From Candidatus Woesearchaeota archaeon (lineage in GTDB: Archaea > Nanobdellota > Nanobdellia > Woesearchaeales > GW2011-AR4): 63,696 nucleotides of DNA. A program made the position numbers and the translations under genes. The DNA lies in contig JAGVXT010000011.1 of the NCBI GenBank assembly GCA_018303655.1, positions 1-63,696 of the forward strand, read 5' to 3'. The notes below the pieces were generated by a model, which was not told the DNA's origin, did no database searches, and saw only the letters and a list, made by a program, of their open reading frames with translations. Shown here piece by piece: positions 47,394 through 56,967 of this stretch (its first letter is position 1; each line of letters starts with the position of its first letter).

Positions 47394-47765
47394 ATGGGAG
47401 CAGAACTTAAGAAAAGAGTTCAAGATGTTGATTCACATCTAAAAGTACAATTATTGCGTGGTGGTTATAGTTTTCCTCCTCCAATTCCTAATGAAAGTCT
47501 TTTTAGACCTATAGTAGACAGGAAAGGAGATAATGTTTGATTTTTGGATTACGCTCTCTTTCCAGGTGATAGTCAAGCTTTATCAAATTGGATATTAAAC
47601 AATGTACTTGTATCAAATTCAAGCGGGAATTTAACAAATATAGTAGAGGAATCTTTTCAGCATTTTAGCTTGACTCCAACACCAATTACCTGTTCGGACC
47701 GGACACGAGAAACATTCGGAGTGCAAGTTTATTATGAGGTGCTGGGTACTGTAGAAAAATCTTGA
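47394..47765 (+). pseudogene. ~123-codon reading frame interrupted by in-frame TGA at 47538-47540
   Basis: ATG 47394, MGAELKKRVQDVDSHLKVQLLRGGYSFPPPIPNESLFRPIVDRKGDNV[TGA]FLDYALFPGDSQALSNW...; same frame on both sides. Confidence 0.5.
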
Positions 47766-47851
47766 TATTAAAAGTTGGATATATTAGATTTCATAAAATT
47801 AATCAATAATCCCGAAAACTATATAAACAATTTACCTTGCCTTTCTTGTAG

Positions 47852-49159
47852 GTGGTTAACATCTCAATGATGGACGATATTTCAAAGACTGATGCAGAGA
47901 TTTTTGATGCGATAAAAAAGGAAGGCATTAGGATAAGGAATGGCGTTGAGCTTATTCCTAGCGAAAATTTTGTTTCTAAAGCAGTTCTGCAGGCATACGC
48001 CACTTTCTTCACAAACAAGTATTCTGAGGGTTATCCCGGCAAGAGATACTATGGGGGAAATCAATATGTTGATGTTGTTGAAAACCTTGCAATTGAAAGG
48101 GCAAAGAAATTGTTTGGAGCAGAGCATGTAAATGTCCAGCCATATTCCGGAAGTCCAGCTAACCAGGCTGTTTTCTTTGCATTGTTAAATGTAAATGATA
48201 CTTTCATGGGCTTTGATTTAAACGCAGGAGGGCATTTGACTCATGGCTCACCAGTTAACTTTTCCGGCAAATTGTACAAATGCGTCCCTTATAATGTTGA
48301 CAAAAAAACAGAATTGCTTGACTATGATGTGATTATGAAGCAGGCAAAGGAAGCAAAGCCAAAAATGATTCTTTCGGGACTGACAGCATACCCAAGAAAG
48401 ATTGACTTCAAGGCATTCAGGGAAATCTGCGATGAGATTGGAGCTTACCATTTTGCAGACATTGCCCATATTGCAGGATTGTGCGCAACTGGATTGCATC
48501 AAAATCCTGTGCCTTATTGCGATGTTGTGACAACAACAACCCACAAGACTTTGAGAGGGCCAAGAGGAGCAATGATAATGTGCAAAATTGAGGACAGGCT
48601 TGACAAAGAAGGCAAAAAAACACTTGCGCAGAAAATTGACAGTGCTGTTTTTCCGGGATTGCAGGGTGGCCCACATGACCATGTGAATGCAGCAAAAGCA
48701 GTTGCCTTCAAGGAAGCTTTGCAGCCGGATTACAAAGAGTACTGCAAGCAGATTGTAAAGAATGCGAAAGCACTTGCAAGCTCATTGATGAACAATGGAT
48801 TGGAATTAGTAACAAATGGGACAGACAATCATCTGATGGTCATAAAATTAGTCAACAAGGGGTTGACAGGAAAAGGAAAGGAAGTGCAGAATGCGCTTGG
48901 TGAAGCAGAGATTTACGTCAATAAAAATACAATTCCTTATGAGCCTGGCTCGCCGTTCAACCCAAGCGGAATAAGGTTGGGCACTCCTGCAATAACAACA
49001 AGGGGAATGAAGGAAAGCGAGATGAAAGTCATCGGAGAGTGCATTGCAAAGGTTATTGATAATTATGAGGATAAGTCAGTCATTGAAAAAGCCAAAAAAG
49101 ATATTTTGGAATTGTGCAAAGAGTTTCCTCTTTATCCTGGAATGGAAATTTTGAGATAA
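47852..49159 (+). CDS. glyA: serine hydroxymethyltransferase
   Basis: [52 protein letters not shown]. Confidence 0.97.
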   Translation: MVNISMMDDISKTDAEIFDAIKKEGIRIRNGVELIPSENFVSKAVLQAYATFFTNKYSEGYPGKRYYGGNQYVDVVENLAIERAKKLFGAEHVNVQPYSGSPANQAVFFALLNVNDTFMGFDLNAGGHLTHGSPVNFSGKLYKCVPYNVDKKTELLDYDVIMKQAKEAKPKMILSGLTAYPRKIDFKAFREICDEIGAYHFADIAHIAGLCATGLHQNPVPYCDVVTTTTHKTLRGPRGAMIMCKIEDRLDKEGKKTLAQKIDSAVFPGLQGGPHDHVNAAKAVAFKEALQPDYKEYCKQIVKNAKALASSLMNNGLELVTNGTDNHLMVIKLVNKGLTGKGKEVQNALGEAEIYVNKNTIPYEPGSPFNPSGIRLGTPAITTRGMKESEMKVIGECIAKVIDNYEDKSVIEKAKKDILELCKEFPLYPGMEILR

Positions 49160-49160
49160 A

Positions 49161-50006
49161 ATGCCAGCAAAGATTATCGACGGAAAGAAAATTGCTGAAA
49201 AAATTCTCAATGGCCTAAAGTCAAAAATAAAAAGCATGAAGGAGAAGCCTGGGCTGGCCATTGTTTTGGTTGGCGACAATCCCGCTTCTGAAATCTATGT
49301 TTCTTCAAAAGAAAAAACTTTCAAAGAAGTCGAGGGCTATTGCGAAAGGCACAATCTGGATAAGGATGTAAGCGAGATGGACTTGCTTAATTTGGTTACT
49401 AAGCTTAACAACAATCCAAAAGTGCATGGGATTTTGGTTCAACTGCCGTTGCCAAAACACATTAATGAGCATTTGATAACAAATTCTATTTTGCCGCACA
49501 AGGATGTTGACGGGTTTACATCTGTAAACCTTGGGCATTTGATGTCAGGCAATACAATACTTGCGCCTGCAACTGCAAGGGCTGTTTTGAATTTGATTGA
49601 ATCAACCGGCATTGAAATTGAAGGAAAAAACGCTGTTGTTGTCGGAAGAAGCAACATTGTCGGCAAGCCTGTTGCCATTATGCTGCTTGAGAAAAATGCA
49701 ACTGTTGCAGTATGCCACTCAAAGACAAAAAATATTGCAGAGCATACCAAAAAAGCTGACATTCTTGTTGCTGCTGCAGGAAAGCCAAAGCTGATAACAA
49801 GGGAAATGGTGAAGGAAGGCGCTGTTGTGATTGATGTCGGCATCAACCGCGTTAATGGAAAAATTGTCGGAGATGTTGATTTTGAGAATGTTAAGGAAAT
49901 TGCCGGGTACATAACTCCTGTGCCTGGGGGAGTAGGGCCTATAACAATTGCCATGCTGATGGAGAATACTCTGAAGGCGATGGAGCTGGCGAAGAAAGGG
50001 ATATAA
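49161..50006 (+). CDS. folD: bifunctional methylenetetrahydrofolate dehydrogenase/cyclohydrolase
   Basis: GILVQLPLPKHINE, HKDVDGFTSVNLGHLM, VVGRSNIVGKPVAIMLLEKNATVAVCHSKT, PVPGGVGPITIAMLMENT. Confidence 0.97.
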   Translation: MPAKIIDGKKIAEKILNGLKSKIKSMKEKPGLAIVLVGDNPASEIYVSSKEKTFKEVEGYCERHNLDKDVSEMDLLNLVTKLNNNPKVHGILVQLPLPKHINEHLITNSILPHKDVDGFTSVNLGHLMSGNTILAPATARAVLNLIESTGIEIEGKNAVVVGRSNIVGKPVAIMLLEKNATVAVCHSKTKNIAEHTKKADILVAAAGKPKLITREMVKEGAVVIDVGINRVNGKIVGDVDFENVKEIAGYITPVPGGVGPITIAMLMENTLKAMELAKKGI

Positions 50007-50046
50007 TTTTGATGTTTTTTGATTATTTTAAACTGATTAATGGAAA

Positions 50047-51402
50047 ATGATTAATGCCGAATTTGTTGTTATAGATACAAAACAAGAAACACCAGATGTA
50101 AAAAGCATCAAGCTTTCTTTTGACAGCAACAAAATTGATTACAAGCCAGGACAATATATGATGGTGGAGCTTGATGTTGATGATCCCGAGAATACACGGC
50201 CATTGCCAATCGCTTCTTCTCCAACAGAAGATTTTTTGTTATTCTCAACTAAAATATCACAAAGCGCTTTCAAGCAAAAATTCAGCAGCTTGGAAATCAA
50301 TGATAAAATAAAACTGAAAGGCCCGATGGGAGTTTTTGTTTTGAAAGAGGATGCAAAAGAGATTATTTTTCTAGGAGGCGGAATCGGGATAACTCCTTTC
50401 AGGGACATGATAAAGTATTCTTGTGACAAAAAACTGCCGATGAAATTGACATTGCTTTACTCCAACAAAACTCCTGATGATATCGTGTACAGGGATGAAT
50501 GGCCTGTTTTTGAAAGAGAAAATAGACAGGAATTAGAAAAAGGAATATTTAAGTTTATAATATTTCCTAAATATAAATATAAAATTGAAAAAGAATTGAA
50601 ACAAAATAGTATACCTGATTCAGAATTAGTCAAGTGGGAAGATTTTTATGAATATTTGGATAAGTGCGATAAAATATTTGATCCTATTGAAAAAAATCTA
50701 ATTGAAGAGTTAAAAGAGATAATGTATTCTTTTGACATTGATTATAAAATTCCAAACATTAATTCACAAACCTTTAAAAAAAAGTTGGAGCAAGGTGTTC
50801 ACTTTTTAAAAAAATTGAAAGATAAAGATAATTCAAAATTATCATTATATAAGTTTGTGAAAAATCCTTCAAATCAGAATTTCAGGATTGAAAGAATAAT
50901 TGAATATGAAATTGTTCCAGTTAAACTTTATCATTCAAAGAGTTATGATTTATATTGTTTTCTTTCAATTGAAGAATCAGACAAACTGACATTCAATATT
51001 GAAATCTATGGTAAAAGTAGGATGCCCAAAATTTCTGTAAAGGATAAATTATTTGAATATGAAAAAGGATCAAAACACTCATTTTTCAGAATCCCCTTGT
51101 TAGATAATTCTACTACCTCTTCAATTCAAAAAGTCCAAAGATTGATGCTTCCTGATATTAAACGTAATTTAAAACAGAACTTTTTTGAGATACTACATAA
51201 ATATTCTAAAGCTATCGAGATGGAGCCAAAGTTTATTGAACAATTTAAAAATATGGTCGTAGTCTTTCAGGACGTAGACCATTATTACAAAAAGGTACAT
51301 AAAGAACCTTTAAGAAAAACGGAAATGAATACGAAACTTCTAAAACCTAATTCTCATCACCTAATAATTAAAATGCTAACTAAAAAATATCAAAATGTTT
51401 AA
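50047..51402 (+). CDS. ferredoxin-reductase-like FAD-binding N-terminus fused to ~290-aa unknown domain
   Basis: YKPGQYMMVELDV..RPLPIASSP, FLGGGIGITPFRDMIKY; FNR similarity ends near PVFERENRQ. Confidence 0.75.
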   Translation: MINAEFVVIDTKQETPDVKSIKLSFDSNKIDYKPGQYMMVELDVDDPENTRPLPIASSPTEDFLLFSTKISQSAFKQKFSSLEINDKIKLKGPMGVFVLKEDAKEIIFLGGGIGITPFRDMIKYSCDKKLPMKLTLLYSNKTPDDIVYRDEWPVFERENRQELEKGIFKFIIFPKYKYKIEKELKQNSIPDSELVKWEDFYEYLDKCDKIFDPIEKNLIEELKEIMYSFDIDYKIPNINSQTFKKKLEQGVHFLKKLKDKDNSKLSLYKFVKNPSNQNFRIERIIEYEIVPVKLYHSKSYDLYCFLSIEESDKLTFNIEIYGKSRMPKISVKDKLFEYEKGSKHSFFRIPLLDNSTTSSIQKVQRLMLPDIKRNLKQNFFEILHKYSKAIEMEPKFIEQFKNMVVVFQDVDHYYKKVHKEPLRKTEMNTKLLKPNSHHLIIKMLTKKYQNV

Positions 51403-51991
51403 AACCCTAATCTCAACAATCTATGAAGGCAATGCAACAAATGCAGCTATTATAAAGTTCTCTCCAGACAAAGTTGTAATCATAACTTCCAAGCCCAAAG
51501 ATGAAAAAAAGTCTACCTCAAGAAAATCCATAAAGGATATGAAAGACAAGTATAAAACAATAAAGATTGAGATTGTTGATACTTCGGTATATGAAATCCC
51601 AAAAATAGTTTATGACGTGTGCAAGGTCATTGACAGGGAAAACAAATTAGGGAATGAAGTATTGCTTCATATATCTGAAGGCAGAAAAACCCAGTCTCTT
51701 GGAGTTTTATTTGCGGGTTTTATCAAGAAGGATAAAATTGCTGGAGTGTACTATTTTATTGAAGAAACCAACAAAGCATTGCCCATGCCTCTGCTGGATT
51801 TTAAGCTTTCTCCAACCAAAACATTGATTCTTAAAGAGATTGCTTCTGGAAATAAAAAGGTCGCTAATATTATTAAGAAAACAAAGAAATCAAAAGCCAT
51901 GATTTATGCCCATTTAAACGAATTAAAGAAAGAAGGATACATAACAGAAAATATGGAAATAACTGATGCTGGAAAGATTGCGAGGCTATGA
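51395..51991 (+). CDS. CARF-domain plus HTH regulator (Csa3-like)
   Basis: N-terminal KTLISTIYEGNATNAAIIKFSPDKVVIITS, EVLLHISEGRKTQSLGVLFAGF CARF-like motif; C-terminal wHTH ILKEIASGNKKVANIIKKTKKSKAMIYAHLNELKKEGYI. Confidence 0.75.
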   Translation: MFKTLISTIYEGNATNAAIIKFSPDKVVIITSKPKDEKKSTSRKSIKDMKDKYKTIKIEIVDTSVYEIPKIVYDVCKVIDRENKLGNEVLLHISEGRKTQSLGVLFAGFIKKDKIAGVYYFIEETNKALPMPLLDFKLSPTKTLILKEIASGNKKVANIIKKTKKSKAMIYAHLNELKKEGYITENMEITDAGKIARL

Positions 51992-52831
51992 ATGGACAAA
52001 GACAACGCACTAGTCGTATTCCAAGGCAAGAAAATCCGAAGAACTTGGCACAATAAAGAGTGGTATTTCTCAATAATTGACATAGTTGCTGCCTTAACAG
52101 ATAGCCCTACCCCTAGGCAGTATTGGGGCAAAGTCAAAGACAGGGAATTTGTAAAGCTTGAGTTGTCCCCAATTTGGGTACAACTGAAATTAACCTCTGC
52201 GGATGGCAAGATGTATGATACTGATTGTGCTAATACAGAGTCTATGTTTAGGATTATTCAGTCTATTCCTTCCAAAAAAGCTGAACCGTTTAAGCGTTGG
52301 CTTGCAAAAGTAGGTTACGAAAGAGTGCAAGAGATAGAAAACCCAGAACTTGCTCAGAAGCGTATGAAGGAAATCTACAAGCAGAAGGGCTATTCTGATG
52401 ATTGGATAGAAAAAAGAGTAAGAGGAATAGCTATAAGGGAAGAGCTTACCGATGAATGGAATAAAAGAGACGTTAAAACAGAACGAGAGTATTCAATTTT
52501 AACTGCTGAAATCTCAAAAGCCACCTTTGGTATGACTCCAAGCGAATACAAGAAGTTCAAAGGATTGAAAAAGGAGAACTTACGCGACCATATGAATGAT
52601 TTAGAGCTTATATTTACAATGCTTGGTGAAGCATCCACTACAAGAATTGCAAAAGATAAAGATGCTCAAGGATTTATCGAAAACAAGGAAGCGGCAAAGA
52701 AAGGCGGAAAGGTTGCTGGTGTAGCAAGGAAAGAACTTGAACAGCAAAGCATCAGAAAGGTATCCACTCCAGAAAACTATCTTTCTGAACCAGAAAAGAA
52801 GAAAAAACTGGAAGATAAGAGTAAAAAGTAG
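51992..52831 (+). CDS. BRO-N / antirepressor-like (DinD-like) protein
   Basis: VVFQGKKIRRTWHNKEWYFSIIDIVAALTDSPTPRQYWGKVKDRE; FKRWLAKVGYERVQEIENPELA. Confidence 0.85.
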   Translation: MDKDNALVVFQGKKIRRTWHNKEWYFSIIDIVAALTDSPTPRQYWGKVKDREFVKLELSPIWVQLKLTSADGKMYDTDCANTESMFRIIQSIPSKKAEPFKRWLAKVGYERVQEIENPELAQKRMKEIYKQKGYSDDWIEKRVRGIAIREELTDEWNKRDVKTEREYSILTAEISKATFGMTPSEYKKFKGLKKENLRDHMNDLELIFTMLGEASTTRIAKDKDAQGFIENKEAAKKGGKVAGVARKELEQQSIRKVSTPENYLSEPEKKKKLEDKSKK

Positions 52832-52944
52832 GAACCCCCCATCGTTAGTTTCGTTCGTCATAGAAATGTCCTCCTATCAGTCGTTTAGCCACTAAAAATT
52901 ATTGAACTTAACAAGAATTAAACCCTTGCTTTTTCCCAGAAAAA

Positions 52945-53106
52945 AATCTCCGTGGCGTTCTGCGAGACAAAAATTTCAAGGATTAAGCAATAAGACATCA
53001 AAATCCGCAGAAATTTTTGGTGAGTAGGACAAGCTTTTCGACTTTATAGTTTAGTTGTGTAAGGAGAAAAGTTGTCCGTCGAACCGCCAAGGAGGAGATT
53101 TTTTTT
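52945..53106 (+). ncRNA. candidate structured RNA, three-way junction with terminal T-run
   Basis: P1 52945-52960/53081-53100, P2 52968-52977/53010-53019 (CAAAAATTTC/GAAATTTTTG), P3 53027-53039/53066-53077 (GGACAAgCTTTTC/GAAAAGTTGTCC), followed by T8. Confidence 0.45.
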
Positions 53107-53286
53107 GAATCATGCTAATGATGGAAAAAGTGCGTGTGCATAGCACACCCAGGAAAATTGAAATGTTCTTGCCTAACACATTTTAGGCGAAGTTTGCCTC
53201 TTGCAATAATTTATTTTCAATATAGAAAACATCCCAAACTTCATTAACCAATAGCTTTAAATACCACTATTTATTGCATTTTCTAA

Positions 53287-53907
53287 TTGTGGGGGAGAAT
53301 GTTAAGGATTGGTGTTTTAGCATCGACAAAAGCAACAGACATGCAGGCTGTAATTGATGCTATAAACGACAATAAGCTAAATGCCTCTATTTCTGTTGTT
53401 GTGAGCAACAAAAAGGATGCTTTTGCTTTGGAAAGGGCAAAAAACCATAAAATAAAATCGGTTTTCATCGATTCAAAAGGCAAGAACAGGGAGCAGTATG
53501 ATAAGGAAATTGCAAAAGTTCTTGAGCAAAACAAAGTTGAATTAATTTTATTAATTGGTTACATGAGATTCTTAAGCCCGTGGTTTGTCAGCAAGTACAA
53601 AAACAGGATAATGAACATACACCCAAGCTTACTGCCGAAGTATGCAGGAGGCATGGACGAGGATGTTCATGCAGAAGTTTTAAAAAACAGGGAAAAAGTG
53701 ACAGGAGCAACTTTGCATTTTGTTGATGAAGGCGCTGATACGGGCCCTGTAATAATGCAAAAAAGAGTAAATATTGAAGAAAATGAAGCTGTAGATTCGC
53801 TTAAAGAAAAAGTCCAGAAGGCAGAGCAGGAAATAATTGTAAAGGCAGTTGATTTATACAGCAAGGGAAAGATAAAAGTCAAGGGCAACAAGGTGGTAAT
53901 TGGATAG
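53287..53907 (+). CDS. purN: phosphoribosylglycinamide formyltransferase
   Basis: IGVLASTKATDMQAVIDA, MRFLSPWFVSKYKNRIMNIHPSLLPKYAG, GATLHFVDEGADTGPVI. Confidence 0.92.
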   Translation: MWGRMLRIGVLASTKATDMQAVIDAINDNKLNASISVVVSNKKDAFALERAKNHKIKSVFIDSKGKNREQYDKEIAKVLEQNKVELILLIGYMRFLSPWFVSKYKNRIMNIHPSLLPKYAGGMDEDVHAEVLKNREKVTGATLHFVDEGADTGPVIMQKRVNIEENEAVDSLKEKVQKAEQEIIVKAVDLYSKGKIKVKGNKVVIG

Positions 53908-53993
53908 ATAGGCGAGGCGTCACGATATTATCGAAAACCAAAGGTTTTCGGGAATGCTCGAAATCTTCGATTTCGACATGGCAAGAAAGTGAC

Positions 53994-54077
53994 GCCGAGC
54001 ACAGTGAGCTGAGCGAGCGAGAGAGTTGAACGCGAGCTCGCGTTCTCGCGAGCAGGTTGAGCTCTCGCATTCGACTA
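53994..54077 (+). repeat. palindromic GC-rich repeat family, copy e
   Basis: GAGCGAGCGAGAGAGTTGAACGCGAGCTCGCGTTCTCGCGAGCAGGTTGAGCTCTCGCATTCGACT. Confidence 0.8.
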
Positions 54078-54458
54078 TTTGCAGAGCAGATTACAGAGCA
54101 AAAAATTATCTGGTGGAAGGACAGGAAGCTTTTGGCAGGGGTGATTTTGGTAGTATCAAGCTTTATCCTTGGGTTTTATGGAAAGGTTTTGTTTATTACA
54201 AAATTCTACGAACCTATTTACCTCATTACTAGTTTGTCTATATGGGCTTTCAGCTTTATTTTGCTTTTTGCCGGTGTTTTTTTGGTTGGCTGGGAAACAG
54301 TAAGGATGATTCAATATAGTATACACAATCATGTTAGAAGAACTGTAAAGGATACCTACCAGTATACAAAAGGCCTGCCGAAAAAAGGCTATAGCTATAC
54401 AAAGGAATTGCACAAAAAGAGCATGGCTAAGATAAAAAAATCAATGGCAAAAAAATGA
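54057..54458 (+). CDS. small membrane protein; putative TTG start lies inside a palindromic repeat
   Basis: Two TM segments; start and first residues SSRIRLF encoded by repeat sequence. Confidence 0.55.
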   Translation: MSSRIRLFAEQITEQKIIWWKDRKLLAGVILVVSSFILGFYGKVLFITKFYEPIYLITSLSIWAFSFILLFAGVFLVGWETVRMIQYSIHNHVRRTVKDTYQYTKGLPKKGYSYTKELHKKSMAKIKKSMAKK

Positions 54459-55984
54459 TTAAGACAGCATTGATATCAGTTTCAGACAAGGAAGGGGTTG
54501 TTGATTTTGCAAAACAGCTTTCTAAGCTAAAAATAAAAATAATCTCGACAGGCAAAACAGCAAAACTGCTGAAGCAAAACCAAATCAAAACTATATTGGT
54601 TTCTGAAATCACTAAATTTCCGGAAATGCTGGACGGCAGGCTCAAATCATTGCATCCGAACATTTTTGCAGGAATACTTGCAGACAGGGGAAACAGGAGG
54701 CACATGAATGAATTAAAAAAATTAAGAATTAATCCAATAGACATGGTTGTTGTCAATTTCTACCCTTTTGAAGAAACAATCAGGCATGGAAAAATAAATG
54801 AAATAATAGAAAACATTGACATTGGCGGGCCTTCTTTAGTAAAAGCAGCTGCAAAAAACCACAAGGATGTTGTTGTTGTGGTTGACAGGAATGATTATCC
54901 TTTAATCATTGAAAAAATAAGGCATAAAAAAATTGACAATGCGGAAAAGGCAAGGCTTGCTGCAAAGGCATTCCTGCAGACTGCAAGGTATGAAACAATA
55001 GTAGGGAGGTATTTTGCGGAAAACTTTATTGATGAGATGTTTCCAGGAGTATACAATTTCACATTCAAAAAGATACAGGACCTGAGGTATGGTGAAAATC
55101 CCCACCAGAAGGCTGCTTTTTACAAGTCATACTGGATAAATGAGACATGCATCAGCACGGCAAAGCAGCTGCATGGAAAAGAATTATCTTACAACAACAT
55201 TTTAGATGCAAATGACGCCTTTGAGCTTGTGAAGGATTTTAAAGAGCCGACAGCAGCTGTCATAAAGCACACAAACCCAAGTGGTGCTGCAACAGCGTCA
55301 AAAATCGGCGAAGCGTACAAAAAAGCATATGAAACAGATACTACATCAGCATTCGGAAGCGTTGTTGCATTAAACAGATCATGCAATATTGAAATTGCAA
55401 AAATGATGAAGCCATTGTTTGTCGAAGTTGTCATATGCCCAAAATTCGAGAAAGATTCATTGAAAATTTTGAAAGAGAAGAAGAATTTAAGGCTGCTTGA
55501 AACAGGCCCAATAATCAAGGACTACAGAAGCCTTGACATGAGAAGAGTTGTAGGAGGCTTGCTTGTGCAGACAAGGCAGTATCCTGACTTAAGCCAAAAA
55601 AACCTTAAAGTTGTGACAAAAAGAAAGCCGACAAGAGAGGAAATCAAGGATCTGATGTTTGCATGGAAGGTCAACAAGCACGTCAAGTCCAATTCAATTG
55701 TTTTGGCAAAAGGCAATGTGACTGTTGGAATCGGAGCTGGCCAGATGTCAAGAGTTGATGCTGCAAAGCTCGCTGTCATGAAGTCAGAAGGCAAAAGCAA
55801 TGGCTCTGTTATGAGTTCCGATGCCTTCTTCCCATTCAGAGATGGTGTTGACGAGGCTGCAAAGGCAGGAGTCACAGCAATAATCCAGCCAGGCGGCTCA
55901 ATAAGGGATGAAGAGGTAATTCAGGCAGCGAATGATCACAACATTGCTATGGTTTTCACCGGCATAAGGCTGTTCAGGCACTAG
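54455..55984 (+). CDS. purH: bifunctional AICAR formyltransferase/IMP cyclohydrolase
   Basis: ALISVSDKEGVVDFAKQL, EMLDGRLKSLHPNIFAGIL, LRYGENPHQKAAFY, SDAFFPFRDGVDEAAKAGVTAIIQPGGSIRD. Confidence 0.97.
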   Translation: MIKTALISVSDKEGVVDFAKQLSKLKIKIISTGKTAKLLKQNQIKTILVSEITKFPEMLDGRLKSLHPNIFAGILADRGNRRHMNELKKLRINPIDMVVVNFYPFEETIRHGKINEIIENIDIGGPSLVKAAAKNHKDVVVVVDRNDYPLIIEKIRHKKIDNAEKARLAAKAFLQTARYETIVGRYFAENFIDEMFPGVYNFTFKKIQDLRYGENPHQKAAFYKSYWINETCISTAKQLHGKELSYNNILDANDAFELVKDFKEPTAAVIKHTNPSGAATASKIGEAYKKAYETDTTSAFGSVVALNRSCNIEIAKMMKPLFVEVVICPKFEKDSLKILKEKKNLRLLETGPIIKDYRSLDMRRVVGGLLVQTRQYPDLSQKNLKVVTKRKPTREEIKDLMFAWKVNKHVKSNSIVLAKGNVTVGIGAGQMSRVDAAKLAVMKSEGKSNGSVMSSDAFFPFRDGVDEAAKAGVTAIIQPGGSIRDEEVIQAANDHNIAMVFTGIRLFRH

Positions 55985-56015
55985 ATTTTTAAACTGCAAT
56001 ATTTCTTAAACAAAA

Positions 56016-56966
56016 ATGCCATTGGAAAATTTTATTGTAATTTATGTCAATTCATTGTTTGAATTAGCCAGGGATTTATGGCTTTATTTTTTACTAGGTT
56101 TAATTATTTCAGCCCTGATACAGGAATTTGTATCAACAAAAAAACTTTTAAAATATTTTGGCGGGAATGACATTGGCTCTTTGCTAAGGGCGACAACAGC
56201 AGGATTATTTGTTTCTGTCTGCTCCTGCGGAGCAATACCGATTGCAGCAACTTTAAGGCAAAGGGGAGCATCAACTGCTTCTGCATTGACATTTCTATTA
56301 GCTGCGCCATGGGGCGGCTTGCTGCATGTGCTTTTGATTTCCGGGTTTATAGGTATTAAAAATACAGTAATACTTTTGATTTTTTCCTTATTGACTGCAT
56401 TTATTGCCGGTCTGATATTGGCAAAACTTGAAAATAAGAATTTGATAGAAATCGGAATCCCGAAAAAACACAAAAAAGGTGAAAAGCACATTTGCGTTGA
56501 ATGCGTTGATGTTGAAAAAATGAGGATGATTCATGAAAAGGAAAGATTTGAAAAAAGAATCGTCTATTGCGTGCCAAAAAACATGCGGCAGATTTTCAGG
56601 GAAGTTGGAAAATACATCGTAATAGGCTTGCTGATTGCAGCCGCATTGAAGGCATTTGCCCCATCTGAGCTTGTTGTTAAATATTTAGGCAATGGCGGCA
56701 AATTTCTGCCTGTGCTGATTGCAGTTCCCATAAGCGCGGTATTAGAGCTTGCATCAGAGGGATTGGCTGTTTTGGGCGGGCAGCTTTATCAATTAGGAGC
56801 GTCTCTCGGAGTTGTTTTTGTAATATTGATGGTTGGAGTTGCAACAGACATAACAGAGCTTTCAATGATATGGGGAAAATTCGGAAAGAGAAGCTCAATT
56901 GCTTACCTGTTGACTGCAACTGCAATTGCAATACTGTTTGCCTTGATGATTAATTTGGTTTTTTAA
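56016..56966 (+). CDS. DUF318/YraQ-family permease
   Basis: SVCSCGAIPIAATLRQRGASTASALTFLLAAPWGG. Confidence 0.85.
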   Translation: MPLENFIVIYVNSLFELARDLWLYFLLGLIISALIQEFVSTKKLLKYFGGNDIGSLLRATTAGLFVSVCSCGAIPIAATLRQRGASTASALTFLLAAPWGGLLHVLLISGFIGIKNTVILLIFSLLTAFIAGLILAKLENKNLIEIGIPKKHKKGEKHICVECVDVEKMRMIHEKERFEKRIVYCVPKNMRQIFREVGKYIVIGLLIAAALKAFAPSELVVKYLGNGGKFLPVLIAVPISAVLELASEGLAVLGGQLYQLGASLGVVFVILMVGVATDITELSMIWGKFGKRSSIAYLLTATAIAILFALMINLVF

Positions 56967-56967
56967 A

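Noticed and set aside
47538-47540. Selenocysteine call for the in-frame TGA
   Set aside because: No SECIS-like element or selenoprotein family resemblance; nonsense mutation is simpler
52601-52861. Minus-strand ORF MTNETNDGGF preceded by AGGAGGA
   Set aside because: Antisense to the BRO-N gene; the SD-like sequence is better explained by RNA helix pairing
52945-53106. Assignment of the structured region to RNase P RNA, SRP RNA or a ZTP/purine riboswitch
   Set aside because: Conserved core motifs of those RNAs could not be found by eye; left as unassigned
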